From positions 377,163 to 441,162 of the forward strand of contig NMRB01000079.1 of assembly GCA_002633025.1 (NCBI GenBank): a DNA stretch of 64,000 nucleotides, given 5' to 3'. Under the pieces are notes generated by a model, which saw nothing but the letters and a program-made list of their open reading frames with translations, was not told the DNA's origin and ran no database searches. Position numbers and translations under genes: made by a program. The DNA is from Notospermus geniculatus. Its lineage: Eukaryota > Nemertea > Pilidiophora > Heteronemertea > Lineidae. Shown here in pieces: positions 13,180 to 26,225 of this stretch. The stretch's first letter is position 1, and every line of letters begins with the position of its first letter.

Positions 13180-14334
13180 GCCAAGGCCTATAAAATGTCA
13201 TATTTGGCTAACAGATGTACAGCAGGTGGAAACCGGAGTGTCGGTGTAACGTTTCCTAGTGTTCCCCATATCTCAGTGTTTTCATACAATAGACAGCTAC
13301 AGAGACCGTGATTCCTCAATGTCTCTCTCTCGTTCATGAGTATATATCCTATACAATGAAGGGAAACACTGAAAAAACGGGAACATTGTGGCAGCTTACA
13401 CCTACCCGGTGAATGTTTCATTCATCTGCAGAACTTATTGACTGTAGGCCATTGTAGTCTCATCCGACCTGAAAGCTTTGGTACCATGGACCCTTAGGGG
13501 GTGGGGGTTGTGTTAAGTTACACGAATTTGCCCATGACAATGCGGTAGAAAGTTGCGTTGGATAGGGATTAGGATTTAACGGCCCTCACCAAAGGGCTTC
13601 GAGGGAGAGATCAGTGAAGTATTGTACAGCGCTGAGTCGGAGATACGTATTTAGCTTCGACAAATAGGCCAGTTCGATACATTAATCGTCGCTGGCTTAG
13701 ATAAACATGCATCATCCTCTCAAATTTCTTCATACCATACGTTTTTTGTCAAATAACACAGATATTTACCTGAGCATATCGATTTTTTTCTGAAATCTGC
13801 TCTGTCATGTTCTAAAATAACCCTTCCATTAAGGCTTCCTATCTATCATGAAGAAGTGTCAGTAGTTACGTTTTCCTTTGATCTTTTGAGAGGTGTGGCT
13901 TAACGCTTGGCACAAACGATTGATCCACACAGTGGAGGGTTTTCCAAATATTTTTATAACCGCGAGGCAATAGCTAGATCGTTCAATCAATGAATGAGAT
14001 GCACTTAAAACTGAAAACAAGCTTTGGGTATTGCTGTAGCGAGAAAAATGGGCTGCTAGGTCGGAACCGCATTATTTTACCGACTTACTTGTGCCGTTGG
14101 CATCATCATTTCGTGAAAACAACACTGGAACAAAATTGTCATCTGAACGAACCTAAAAGTTCACGCTTGACCAACACGTAGAGTGGAACCTTTCTATCTG
14201 CCATCGGCAAATGTCGGTATAACTGCTGTAAATGTTCCGACCCCATCTGCGAGTCTTTCCCTACTGTTGTCTGACTGAATAAGTTGCAAACTGACAATAT
14301 TGGCGACACACAGTGAAATGTGTCGGTCTATTGC

Positions 14335-14461
14335 CAATGGCTGGTATTCATAAAAACTAGCAAATGCTTTTCCTTCAAGTTTTGTAGTACATTTACATTG
14401 GCCATCGCTGTGCAAATCTTTAGGAAAAGCATTTGCTTACTTTTATAAATACCAGCCATTG
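14335..14461. mobile_element. MITE family B, copy 1
   Basis: Inverted ends CAATGGCTGGTATTCATAAA and TTTATAAATACCAGCCATTG enclose AAATGCTTTT pairs. A shorter copy lies at 59524. Confidence 0.75.
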
Positions 14462-14580
14462 TTTCCCAAACAATAAGGAGAAACACTGACAGACGAAAAC
14501 ACTGACAGATGTTACACGTGTGTCCTGATTACGGGTCTGCCCGAATGGAAGTTGCCAAATCAGCACTTTGGCGTTCTGGG

Positions 14581-14696
14581 CCCATATTCATAAAACCGTG
14601 CTAGGATTAGTTACGTGCTAAGTGCTGAGTTAGGCAAACGTAGGCCTACACAGTCAACTAGCAACCAACTAAGCTGCAAGATTTTATGAATATGGG
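14581..14696. mobile_element. MITE with CCCATATTCATAAAA ends
   Basis: Perfect 15-bp terminal inverted repeats (14581-14595 and 14682-14696) around an 86-bp interior. Ends resemble but are not the same as family B. Confidence 0.7.
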
Positions 14697-17369
14697 TGTC
14701 GGCAAAGACTTAGATCTTCCCGTCATAACGAAAAAACCGATTTATCTAGTCGATCATATCAGAACCATCCTGGCACACCAGGGGCATCGCGTGACTACAC
14801 CTCCTGTTACATCACTCATACCCCTGGCGTCAGCATTTCTATTTCATGGCTTGGTCCTAGTCGCGAGTGGCCAATCAAAATGCTCCTTTTATAAACTCGC
14901 GGAGTCGTCTGTCAATCTGACTTCCAGGAATACAAATATTTTTTGTTGTACATTTTAAGTACAGTTTTGTCCGTTATGTCGGAAATTTACTGGAAATCCA
15001 AGCATTTTGCGAGACATACATCGGGAAACTTGACTCGATTCGATCCATTGCAGTGCACTGTACAGCTGACATGGCAACTTGCAATCCAAGGCTCTTCTGC
15101 AACGCGTAATCTGATTGGCTAATATTTGGCACGTAAACTAAATGGAACAGCCACCTTGAACAGTGTGTAGTGGGTATTGCTGCCTGGGGTAGAAGTCTGT
15201 AGTTCGACGGAATGACGCACTACCCCAGGTAGGCCTGGATGATCAGAACGAACGAGGTGACTATCCCCCTTTCCACGTATGCAAACGAATGTAGAGTTTT
15301 TTATTCTCAATGTACAATATGTACATGTACGGATATATACCAGTAAAATCTTCCGATATCGATCTCCCAAGCGTGGCTGAGATCAAAGAAGTTTCATTAG
15401 ATACGTCAAGGATTAAGACCCGGATGAAATCCCTTTTTATATACGTTTTAAAGGGTTCGTGGCATGGACTCCCTGACTGAGCTGTCACGAAGAAGTTTTT
15501 GATATAGAACCCACCCGGCTTATTTCTCACGGTATGTTCATCTGGTTGCCAGTAGAAACCCCATGACACACGAGACGATTAGAATCTAATAACTCTCGCT
15601 TTTTAAGTAGCTGCTTCATGCCTTCATCTTGTGGATCACGACTGTAAGTGCTCTTCACAAGTCGCGATTATTGTCGATGGGGTAGCGATACACTTCCGTG
15701 TGGTGATATCATGGTTATTACGAACGGATGTTTCGACGTCTGTGCGTGGCTTGATTGCAAGGGGGAAACGCTGGAAGAATACGCGAATCGGTGTTTGTTT
15801 TGGGTTTCAAGTGCTACTGGGGACGAGATTGCAGGAGTGTTCATAGTTTGGTTCCCAACCCCTAGAGGGCTACGCATCTAGGGTTTGGTATTGGCTGTGG
15901 CACATTCCTTATTTGGAACGCTGGACTCCGGATTCTTGGTTGCCTGACGTCACGAGACACTCTCCAACCGCAAGGGAGACACTCTCCAACCCATGCCGTG
16001 ATCAGTAGACAAAATGGTGGAATACATGCGACGTCAACGCCGGATAGACTCTCACAACTGAATTTTCCTAGGGGTTTGCATGGTTGTTGGTGACCTGGCA
16101 CACCGTTTAAGTGAGTCTTGCTGCAGAAGCAACACAATTTGCCTTGGATGCCTTTTCGAGAGCAGCATCACGCTTTTTCTGCACATGTAGGCTGTAGCCT
16201 ACGCGATGCCTAGCTAAACCACGGGGGACGTCCATGCATGCATGCACAGGTCACCGCCGAATTACCCCAACAATTCGGCAAGTTTGTCGTTTTTACCAGC
16301 CTCTGAATCAAATAAATTCGATGGTTGCGTTCGTAGTGGCCGAAAACATTAGGCTTTCCCCTTCAATATGTTGAATTCGCTTTGACATTTCCCAACCACG
16401 TGCCTATGTTTTCATTGTGATTCTAAAAATAGTAACGCCATAAAAGGAAATGCTCGGAAGCCAATACCGAACCCTCATAGCCCTAGCGGTGGGTTCGGGA
16501 ACCAAACTAGAGTGTTCAAAGTGGCCACTCTCGTGATGATAACGTACGTCTCAGTACGTCTCAGTGACGATGTGAAAAAAACTTAAGAAATGGGTAAAAA
16601 TTCACACTGTCTCTTCGAGAGAAGGTTCTACATGTACCCGAGAGGTCGCCACACACTAGATGGCGCTGCAGGCGTTTGAATGAATGATAATTTTTCCCGA
16701 TCTCATCGGTAGGATAGGTAACGCCTGTCGGCCGTAATGACGTGATCGTCCGAAAAGCAGCCGATAAAACGCGTTGATTGGGTGAAAAAACATTGATTTC
16801 TCTTTTGTTGACCAATCAGATTTCAGTATCTAATTCTACCGGTGAGATAGGAACCAATCAAATTTGATATCACTCTAATGGTGCTACAAAATGGTCATAT
16901 ATCGCGGTACTTTTGAGCCCGATGATATCTTCCACCATTTAGGACTGGTTCTCGGATTTGCCGCTCCACTCCCGCAGCGCTACTGTCCGTTCCAGTGAGC
17001 ACCATGGGAATGTAGCGGCAAAGACGGGGACCAGTCTACCACCATTTGAAATGATGAACCCCGAGAAAGTGACTTTGCAATCAATCACGTAGACGGACGG
17101 CTGTAATGTTAAAGTCACGGAAGTTTAATTACAATAATTGTAGCTCTCGGTATCAAAGGAACACTCGAAGGCAAAAGAAATGAGGCGATGAGCTGTAATT
17201 GTGAAATATCACACTTTGTGATTTATGGTTGTTGGGTTGGTGATGGCACAATGGTGTATGAAATAGATTAAAGAGAGAGCAGAAGGATTAGATTAGCAAG
17301 AGGAAATCGTGGAAAAGATGTCAAAGGTTTGAAACTGAAGATCAAGGGATGGATTCAAAGAGCCGTGGT

Positions 17370-17568
17370 ATTGCAACTTTTTGTCGACAGGCGGCGCCAC
17401 CGGCGGTGATTGCATCATTCTCTAACACCGTAGTTTTGCCTTTCGCCCCAGTGTTGCAGAATTTTTGATTACAATACAATGCATACGTGGATACTCTAGG
17501 AACGGTAGTTTAACAACATTGTCAATAGAGGTCTCCCTTAACGCGGGTATGTTTAGCACAGGAATACA
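17370..17568 (+). repeat. Dispersed repeat C, copy 1
   Basis: About 200 bp containing TTTTTGTCGACAGGCGGCGC and TAGAGGTCTCCCTTAACGCG. A diverged copy in opposite orientation lies at 19263-19487. Confidence 0.7.
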
Positions 17569-17635
17569 GTGCGTCTTTAAGGAAGTCGAAGAAGAACTCA
17601 AAAGGTGAGAACAAACGTCAGTCAAGAATACACTA

Positions 17636-17690
17636 GGGAGGTTGAGAAATTGANGCCGCCGATTCCGCTTTCATTTTTGTTATGGAATGA
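17636..17690. mobile_element. Solo MITE end like family A
   Basis: TA followed by GGGAGGTTGAGAAATTGA, matching family A termini. No partner end was seen in the next few hundred bases. An N at 17654 falls inside it, so the copy may be broken by the assembly. Confidence 0.4.
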
Positions 17691-18292
17691 AAGCATTAAA
17701 AAACGTTGTCAGATGCGCACTACATGTATTACATTTCTGTAAAAAATGTACTTTTCGTGATTTAGGCTAATCACGCCTGGGCTTTCAATTACTATGAATA
17801 GCACTGAAAAAAATAAGGAACTAATGATGTTTTTTAATCCAGACGTATCCCGTGGTGAATTGCATCAGGTTTCCCGAAAGAAAAAATTAACGGAGACAGA
17901 AAATTACGTCTGGCTGCTGTTAGTTGTTAGTTCTTATGTCTCAGTGTACACCAATCTTTGTGTACCCATCTAATGGCGATACTCGGCGAAAGCTGCTGTT
18001 TTTTTAGCACTGATAGCTGTTTTGACGCCGACATGATTCGCAATAATCGTCGGTGGGCATGCTGCTCTGGCTCGAACACAAAGACGGAAAAAACTCGTCT
18101 TCCGCAGACAGATTATCCGTGATTCCGCAGTCATCTCCGGTATCTAAAGGCCAGCCGAGTTCGATCATCGACTGTACCAGCTGATGGCGGCGGCTCGGGG
18201 AGTCAGAGGCTGGCCAGCGCTGTTTGCCTTTTCATTGGTCAGCAGATACAGCGTTGTTTGTGTTTTCATTGGTCATTGGTCTCTTTGGAAAA

Positions 18293-18422
18293 TAGAGTTT
18301 TTGCAAAGTCCCCGAAACACCAACGCGAACGTCAATCCCACTGTTCGAAGACAAGAGGAGAGTACCAAACGAAAGGACAGCCGTTTGCGTTGGTGTTTCG
18401 GGGACCTTGCGAAAAATCTCTA
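18293..18422. mobile_element. MITE family D, copy 1
   Basis: Arms AGAGTTTTTGCAAAGTCCCC / GGGGACCTTGCGAAAAATCT with inner GAAACACCAACGCGAACG and its complement. Same family as 25219 and 37914. Confidence 0.75.
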
Positions 18423-18599
18423 GTCACGTATCTGACACGAATATAGTCTTTAAGGCCACAAGATTAGATCCTATCCTTCAATAGCTAAAAGGCACCATTG
18501 AATAGGACCAGTCAGCCGCATATAATATTGCCAAAAGATGGCAAGAAAGTCCCAGCGGACCAATACAAAAGAAAATTCTCTTGATTGGTGCTCATTCAA

Positions 18600-18690
18600 C
18601 CATTGAATGGGTCCGCTAGGCATTGAATTGGGCCGTAGTGACACCTATTGGCCAACGGCTGACTGCTCCTATTGTGGTCAGTGGGGGAGA
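18600..18690 (+). repeat. Dispersed repeat G, second copy
   Basis: TGGGTCCGCTAGGCATTGAA then TTGGGCCGTAGTGACACCTA match the complement of the 1842 copy. GGCTGACTGCTCCTATT follows in the same orientation at both sites. Confidence 0.5.
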
Positions 18691-19262
18691 GTTGCTTTTA
18701 GTAATAGCTGTACTCCACAGTGCAGTGCACTTGGTAGTACATGATAAAGCTTTTACATGTATATCAATTGATCACACTCCCGCTGATCATTGCCATTTTC
18801 ATTTGAGGCCGTGTTCATCGACAGCTCATCTGTAATCGACTGGACAACAACACACGACTGGCTGACGGAATTCCACCAGAAGTGATGATGCCCCCGTGAG
18901 CTATCACCAGCAGCATTCCGGTCAAACGGTCAAATACAGGACGGGAATTAGAGTCAACAAATGATGTGGTTATAACCGACAGAGGCGGCTGATGAAGCGA
19001 GATATGAACTGTCAAATGCGATAAGATTATTGGCCATGGTCTGTTTGGTCTCGGGATGACCATCATGGGAGTGGGGCCGCCTGGGGGCGAATCATGTATC
19101 GGCTCATGATGATAGGGCCGTCGTATTTGGGGAAGATGTACCCCTTAATGAGATTTTCTAAGCCAGGCAGGCAGGAATCGTGGTGATGCAGGAAGCGTCC
19201 TTGAGTTCAAGAACGATGCAGAATATTTTTTTCTTTTAAAGGGCCACGGTATCCTTTCCCTA

Positions 19263-19487
19263 TCCTGCGCTAAAAATACCCGCGTTAAGGGAGACCTCTA
19301 TTGACAATGTTGTAAAACTACCGCTTTTCAACCTCGCCCAACGTAGAGTAACTCTCATTCCTAGGGTATCTACGTATGCCTTCATATATTCTCCAACACT
19401 GGGGCGAAAGGCAAAACTACGGTACTGGATAATGACGCAATCATGCACCGCCGGTGGCGCCAGCTGTCGACAAAAAGTGGCAATGTC
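19263..19487 (-). repeat. Dispersed repeat C, copy 2 (inverted)
   Basis: The reverse complement of this segment aligns with 17370-17568 over its whole length. It has about 30 extra bases in the middle (the GTTGGGCGAGG region), so copy 1 carries a deletion or copy 2 an insertion. Confidence 0.7.
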
Positions 19488-20384
19488 GTGACCCTTTAAG
19501 ACAGGTAAATCTGTTCCTACACGACTTTTGTCCATAGGGTCTATGGATAGCTAGAGGCACCAGACTTGGTACAGATGTACCCCATTATAAGGGGATTCTG
19601 TTCTGATGCCACTCTATAGAACTGCAGGGAGCCTGGCCGAGGGTTGGCCAACCTTTAAGAGGCAGTATGGCTACAATGATTGCCAACAATCGCTCCTGAT
19701 GCGGCGGAGAACGTCCTTATGGTGGTACTCAATAATAGATGAGCTGCAAGATTTGATGGAGTTATTGGCAGGGGGTATGTCGTCTGCCAGGGGATGAGTA
19801 CCCAAGCACGATGATGATGGTACAATATTAAAGTCGAGCTGAGTCGTAAACCTGAACGGTATATCGCGATATTTCGGATTTATTCCACGGAGCACCTATC
19901 AGGTTTTCTCCCGTGGCCCATAGAACAATAACAGAATCATAATTACGTTAACACAACGTATTTGCCGAATCTTGGCTCATGTAGCGGAAAGTAATTTATT
20001 GTTATGAGGAAGTCATATATGACCGAGGCAAAAGTTTGGGCAAATCAATTGAATTATTTTAGCGGCTTGGTTTCTGTGGAACCTCTAAGGCGTCTCTGCG
20101 CTGACGAAGAAACACAGCGAAGCGTGAGAAACATAGCCAAGTGTACTCCAGAGATACAACAGACAATCGTTGTTTTTCAGGATGTATTGGGTGAGCGCTG
20201 ATGAACCTGACGTGAACGCGAGAAATTGGCCGCAAAGTCTTCTCTGGTGAATTCGGAGGAAAGAAACTCATATGTACTCTACGGCGACGACCACAACGAT
20301 CCTAATCGGTCGGACTCAATATGGCCATCGGCGCTTTGCTATCGTCGGGAAATTTGATTAAGTAGGCCTATGGGCGGTAATATC

Positions 20385-20860
20385 GACATGTAAGTCACTA
20401 TCTCTAGTCGTTATGTTGTGATCTTGAGTCCTAGACGTTGGGGGCGCTGCAATCATCACGATGCTGGAGTCGCAGCTAAGAAAGACGTTGGGCGGCGCTG
20501 GAGTCGTCACGATGATCTCGAGTCGTAGATGAGTAAGACGTTGGGCGGCGCTGTAATCGTCACGATGACCTTGAGTCGTAGCTGAGAAAGACATGGAATC
20601 GTAGCTGATTCATGATCATCGCACCCACCACACATCAAACCTGACAAACTCTTCTAATTTTACAACGTCCGTCTGTGAATTAGCTGAAACTCCAGATCGT
20701 CATTACGCCTACAGCGCCACCCAACGTCTCTCTCAGCAATAATGCCAGATCATCCTGACGACTTCAGCGCCACCCAACGTCTCTCTCAGCTCGTCTCAAG
20801 ATCGCATCGCAACGACTGTAGAGATCACGACAACGTCTTCACTGTGTATTACGTCTTTAT
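20385..20860. mobile_element. Palindromic element with repeated GACGTTGGGCGGCGCTG units, copy 1
   Basis: The left half carries three AAGACGTTGGG(C)GGCGCTG units in plus orientation; the right half carries the same unit inverted (CAGCGCCACCCAACGTCTCT) twice. The right margin reads CGTCTTTATTTGCGGAT, matching the edge of the 23505 copy. Confidence 0.6.
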
Positions 20861-21403
20861 TTGCGGATCACCATCGATAGTTCACATTATAACCTACAAG
20901 TAGAAAGACACTTGCGGTGCACAAGGTCATCGAGAAATTTATGATCCTCACCCGACTATTTGTTTCTCCTAGTCTTGAATAAACTACACCTCAGCGGCGA
21001 GAAATTGAGATTAAGGAGCACTTGGAGATTACATTTTCATTTACAGCTTGGAATGGCTCTTTTATCACTTCACAGATTACAAAGCGAACATTGGAGAGAA
21101 CAGATGAAGATCTGGGGATGTACATGTACAGACAACGGTAACCCTTCTGAGCCTGGGTACATTTTGTCTAATTTACAAATTTGTCGGAAAAGACTAACCT
21201 GAACCCTATTCACTTTTTATTCATTGGAAAGCTCTCACTGAGCCCTTTCCAATGAATACCTATGTGAAGGGATGGATGTCCTTAACATTCCAGAATCTTG
21301 TATATTTTTTCTGTTTTTGAGGAAATCACCTTGGAATGAAAAGGGTTAAGGGTTAAGGCTGCTTCTGTCGATGGTGTATTGTCTCATACGCAGTTACGTT
21401 CAT

Positions 21404-21655
21404 ATCGAGTCCGGCGCGGCGGAAAACATCCGTCCCTGCCACATATGCAGTCACGGGTTCGATCCCCAGTCGTGCCAATAGCTTTATGTGATAGAAATCT
21501 CTCTCCTCGACATCACAGGTTTTCACTGGGTGCTCCAGTTTCCTCCTACATCAGACAAAAATGTCGCCTTCTGCACTTCCGTAGGGATGTGTTTATCGAG
21601 TACCACCACGGCGCCTCGTTTAACGGAAAAGCAATAATGAAATTAACAAATTCTA
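21404..21655 (+). mobile_element. tRNA-derived SINE
   Basis: A tRNA-like head with a B-box-like GGGTTCGATCCCCA (about 21450) is followed by a core with TGGGTGCTCCAGTTTCCTCC, a segment shared by many fish and invertebrate SINEs. The head does not fold as a complete tRNA, so this is a retroposon rather than a tRNA gene. Confidence 0.6.
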
Positions 21656-21895
21656 ATTGAATTAAAATTCTTTGGTTTTCTGAAAAGGATTACGACGCAC
21701 TCGGAATTTCCTCGTGTGGATTGCTTTTTGTCTAAAGACCCAATTTATAACCAGATTTATCAAGTCGTCAAAGCAGACGACATCTGCCCATTAGGACGTT
21801 TGGTAATTAGTATTCCTTGTTCATTGACAAGATTAAAAGACGAGGAAAAACGTCTCCGTGGCGGTTCAGTCAAATCTCGCGAAAGGAAGAGGAGA

Positions 21896-22085
21896 AAGCG
21901 CTCCGCCGCGTGAGAGTTTTTCCCACAAGTTGGCTGTCTATGGGCAACTCGGCCGTAGAAAACTATGGGTAATCGTTGTGTCATTGGTCTCAGCGTAGTA
22001 AGTAATGAAACCAACCTTGAGGATTATTTCCTCCAAGAACCAACAAAGGTGAATTGCCCATTGAGAGCCAATCGGCAGCGCCCTC
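21896..22085. mobile_element. MITE family E, copy 1
   Basis: Starts GCGCTCCGCCGCGTGAGAG and contains CTATGGGCAACTC plus GTGTCATTGGTCTCAGCGTA; ends near GGCAGCGCCCTCCGCC. Same family as 26692, 29130, 55314 and 60073. Confidence 0.6.
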
Positions 22086-22696
22086 CGCCAATAATTACGT
22101 GATCGCCGTTTCCCACGCGCTGATTGGTCAACAAACAGCAACCAATTGTTTTTCAACCAATCAACGCTTTTTTCATCTGCTGCGTTTCGGCCGATTACCT
22201 TGTATGGACGACAGGCGCACCGATCTCGGTACTTAGTACCCTAGCGGTGAGTTATGGAACTAGTCTATGTTGTACAGACCGCCATTCAATACGAACAACA
22301 CGCGTCCTCAACTCCGTGCTTTTGTAAGATTACAATCCTTATCGACAAACTACTCACGTCTCTGAGATTAGATGCCATCTCGTGAATTCCCCCAAATGAA
22401 TATTCATTAGCAACGATTTAGGAGACTGTGCTCCGAAACTGAACGCCTATCACTGCAATTACATCGCTAAGAATTGCTCGCGATTAAACGAAAAAAAATT
22501 GATTTAGACTATTGTGATGATTGTGCCTTAGTTACTCGCTTGTCAGAGGCTCCACAAAACTGCATCAGCAACATTAATGTACTCTGATCAATTGGTTCGT
22601 TGAGTTCATCAATAAATAGTGCATTGCGTGCGTCTATTTCGTGTTCGNACACTGGGAAACAGACTCGCTGTTTCTCGTGTGTTTCACCCATTGTCA

Positions 22697-22760
22697 AGTC
22701 GCGCTTATTCCGTCAATCTATTGTCATGTCACACTAGCAGACTGAAAAACATTACACCGA
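22697..22760 (+). repeat. Second copy of the left-edge repeat
   Basis: CGCGCTTATTCCGTCAATCT ... ACTGAAAAACATTACACC, colinear with 1-66 with a short deletion. Confidence 0.45.
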
Positions 22761-22779
22761 TACTACGTAGGACAGGGTA

Positions 22780-22893
22780 GCCGCATAGAAATTCCGCTAG
22801 TGCTTCGACAGCCTATCGGTGTTAAAATGCATGGGAAAATGTACAGCACTATCGGCAGATGGGCTCCGCTAGCGCTAGCGGAGTTTCTACTAC
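22780..22893. mobile_element. MITE family F, copy 1
   Basis: Palindromic element with AGCCTATCGGTGTT / GCACTATCGGCAGA and CGCTAGCGCTAGCGGAG. It shares the layout 'CCTATCGGnnnTT ... TGGGAAAATG ... GCACTATCGG' with the 32358 copy. Confidence 0.5.
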
Positions 22894-23504
22894 CCCTGGT
22901 CGCTAATAGTGAAAGCACGGCGCTGATTGGCTGACCGTCCCCATACGCTTTAGTCAAAACCTTTGCCTCACAGTGATTAACGCCAATGAACATTTCAGTC
23001 ACGTGCTGAAGAAAAACTCTATAAACGCACAAGAAATCAGCAGCTCTAAAGAACAGAATGGAAGAAAATTCAATTACGTTTGATTTCTGATTAAATAAAG
23101 TAGATCACCTCGAGGCTCTGGTCCCCGCCATCTGCGCCGGTTCCGTTCCTTAAAACCTGCCTCGGGCGTCGAAATGCTAAAACCATGTCTTCATCTACTG
23201 TATACCCGGGGGGTATTTAGAACTACAGATTTAAAGTGCATTTAAAGGTGTGGCTAATGTACTACAAATATTCTGGATTTGAATTTGAAATTTTCAGCTG
23301 TGAGTACAGCAAATCTCGAAAATTGCTAAAAAATCAGTAAATCCCAGTAAATCGCTGGCGGATGCTGGGACTAACATTTCCCCATTTGACGTCATCAAAG
23401 TAATCAAGAACTGCATGTTGCGCGAGGAAAAAGGAAGGAAATTTACTTCTCGCGGGCCAAGCTTAATGTGGGAGAAAATATGGGCGGTTATATCCGCAAA
23501 TAAA

Positions 23505-23720
23505 GACGTTAAAACTTAAATCGTTCTGGTTTTGTAACGTCTTTCTATTAGCTGCGACTCAAGGTCATCTTTACGACTGCAGCGCCTCCCAACGTCTTTC
23601 GCAGCTACGACTCGAGATCATCCTGACGACTGCAGCGCCGCCCAACGTTTCTCTCAGCTACGACTCGAGATCGCATTACGACTCATGACTCACAACGTCT
23701 TCATGTGCGAATAAAAGTCT
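23505..23720. mobile_element. Palindromic GACGTTGGG element, copy 2 (half)
   Basis: Begins CCGCAAATAAAGACGTTAAA and holds two inverted units CAGCGCC(T/G)CCCAACGT. It looks like one arm of the 20385 element with a matching edge. Confidence 0.55.
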
Positions 23721-24127
23721 ATATGACTGTCTATAAGCGGTTCCAATCAAGCCCGAAGCCTTACTCGTTCAATAAGAAGACAAGAAGGTTTCTTTATATC
23801 TATTTCCGTAGCAAACACGTTTGCTTTCCGTAATTAATAAGGTTTGTTTCGCCCACGTGGTATTACTGACTCTCAGAAAAGATTTGCCTCCGGCCCCCTT
23901 CATTTCCTCGGCAAATAAATCCCGCGGAAATTACCAGACATACTTGTAGAAGGTAGAGACCTAAGACGAACGGGAAAAATAAGACAAGGCATCGTCAGAT
24001 CGATATTAGCCGGAAGGAGACGCGGGTAGTTTCCTTGCTTCTCAAAAAAAAGACGGATGTAAACGTATTATTACTATTACCAGCTCTATACTTATTAATA
24101 AATGTGCAAGAAACCGTGATGTTGCCA

Positions 24128-24260
24128 GGATGGCGCAGTGCAAACATACACTCCTTGCACCAATGAGGTCACCGGTTCGATCCCATTTCCTTATATCATG
24201 GACAGGACATCAATATCAGCCTGCCTGTGTTGTTTGATGAGTAGCTACGCTGGCACCTGC
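24128..24260 (+). mobile_element. tRNA-like SINE fragment
   Basis: ATGGCGCAGTGC resembles an A box and CCGGTTCGATCCC, about 40 bp on, a B box. The downstream core is not clear. Confidence 0.45.
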
Positions 24261-24321
24261 ATTGCACCTGCTGCACGCATCCACGTAAACTTTTATGATG
24301 TTAATAGGGAGCTTTAGACTA

Positions 24322-24470
24322 GGGAGTTTAAGAAATCAAACGATGAACGTTAACTTTACGACAACGTTATTTTTCATACTGCAGATTCGCCAGATTATAT
24401 ATTGCATTTTCGGTACAAAAAATAACGTTGTCGTAAAGTTAAAGTTTATCGTTTGACTTCTTAAACTCCC
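24322..24470. mobile_element. MITE family A, copy 2
   Basis: Same 149-bp size, TA flanks and internal sequence as the 6195 copy, with termini GGGAGTTTAAGAAATC and its complement. Confidence 0.8.
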
Positions 24471-25218
24471 TATTGCCACGACAAAACCAAACGCAAAATA
24501 TAATGACGTCACACTACTTCGAGTTATCAGCCAAGATCTTCACCAACTCCCTGCTCCTTGTCAACATGTATACGTATCTCACAACTTGGAATTTCTGTTG
24601 TATTATACATTCAATTAAGTTGGCGGCTTACTGACGAAGCGGCTCCGGATATCGACGTATGAGAGCTAAGGATAAAGCAAGGAGATAGGCGCGACCAAAT
24701 GCAACAAGAGGATTAAATGATTAACGAAGTGACAAATCAATTAGAGATGAAATTAGCCATCGGACGAGATGCAGTGATTAATCAGCATGGAGGATTAGGT
24801 GACCACGTGATCGTGTTTACGAAGGATGAGCAGAAAAATGTTGTCAGTTCATCGTGTACGGATAACTTCGAGCATAGTACATGTAAATATCTTGATCCAG
24901 CCACCCTCCTGCACCTATAGCACCCAAAACGAGGAGAACATACCGTACTTTCACTTTCAAAGGTCGTTTCACCAGTTTTCCGGCTCACCCCACTGGTAAT
25001 AAATATGTAAATGAGCACTGTACTGAGTCGGCCAATAGGAATATTGTCCACCATGGATTAGGTGTCGCTGTAGAAATCTACTCAAACCCATGTCAAAAGA
25101 AATAGAAGGCCTATTGTTCAGCGCCGTTACCTAAAGAGAATGAGGTCCCTCATTGCCTGCAAACTGACCAGCAGCCCTACTTCTACTGTAGTCGATTTCG
25201 GGGCAATTCTTGTATAAC

Positions 25219-25335
25219 AAGAGTTTTTGCAAAGCCGAAGAACGCCAACGCGATCGTCTCTCCTTTTGTTCTGTGTTGTGTGGTATATCGAACAAGTGGA
25301 CTTGTCTTCGCTTTGGCGTTTCGGGGGCTTTCTCT
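25219..25335. mobile_element. MITE family D, copy 2
   Basis: Shares GAGTTTTTGCAAAGCC at the left and TTTGGCGTTTCGGGGGCTTT at the right; the left arm has lost a few bases relative to the other copies. Confidence 0.65.
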
Positions 25336-25573
25336 ATCATACGATGAAGGGCCGATTTTTTAAACGATAGTTAAGGTAAACCTCGATTTAACCATCGGCT
25401 TTTCTGACAAACCGTGAATTAACCAAAGTAAACATTTTAGAATGTTTGGCTAATGATTCATAAAATCCAAAAATTCACTTCGATTAAGAAACAGTTTGTC
25501 AACTGAGGGTTAAATTATGAAACCCGATGGTTATCTTAGCCATCGTTTAAATCGGCCCGAAGTGTATAAAATG

Positions 25574-25630
25574 TAATGTGTAATGTGTAATGTGTAATGT
25601 GTAATGTGTAATGTGTAATGTGTAATGTGT
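25574..25630 (+). repeat. 7-bp satellite (TAATGTG)n
   Basis: Eight perfect copies of TAATGTG in a row, uninterrupted. Confidence 0.9.
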
Positions 25631-26225
25631 GAACTGTAATGGGCTCTATTTCTTCGGCAAATTGCAAAAAATCATATCACCAGAATTCATGTTGACCATG
25701 CCCCTTCATTACGCTCTGTACATTACTTCTAACCATCTTACATGTTGAACTATTTATCCCACTACTTCAGACCCTAATGCCATTTGCTAAACCAACGAGG
25801 TATTGGTAACATTTACTCAAGTACAATTTTCGCGTCCTCAAAGGAAATTACCCAGTTACGTTGTATTTGTGGTTGAATTTTTAATGCCTTTTTAAAGTTG
25901 ATGTGTGTGTGCTCGTTTTCCTCTTCGGGTTGGTATCTAATCAGAGTTATCTACTGAGTAAAGCTCCATGTCTCTTGCATGCTAATTGAAGTAGTATTAA
26001 GTCCAATAGCTAACAGACAGCGAAAGAAGAGGCGGCTCTATAATTGGAATGCGAACGTACATTTCAGTGGTGTTTGTCATTGATGTACTTTGTCAGTACG
26101 GATGAAGGGATTTATAAGTATTGATGCGCTGGGACGTGCCCAACAAGTTACCAAACAATTGAATCGAGAACTGAGCCGAAATACTACATCCTCAGCTAGA
26201 CAACATTGGCTGAAATTCAATGTAG

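Larger units (their letters stand above)
1..14330. other. Gene-free, repeat-rich stretch
   Basis: I see no supportable coding exon here. Open frames are all under 145 codons and overlap on both strands. What can be named are short inverted-repeat transposons (1038, 4117, 6195, 9789, 11598, 12854, 13088), a long hairpin (8675-9077), a tandem duplication (7897-8031) and a repeat at the left edge (1-66) that recurs at 22697. An isolated exon of an unfamiliar gene could be missed. Confidence 0.6.
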
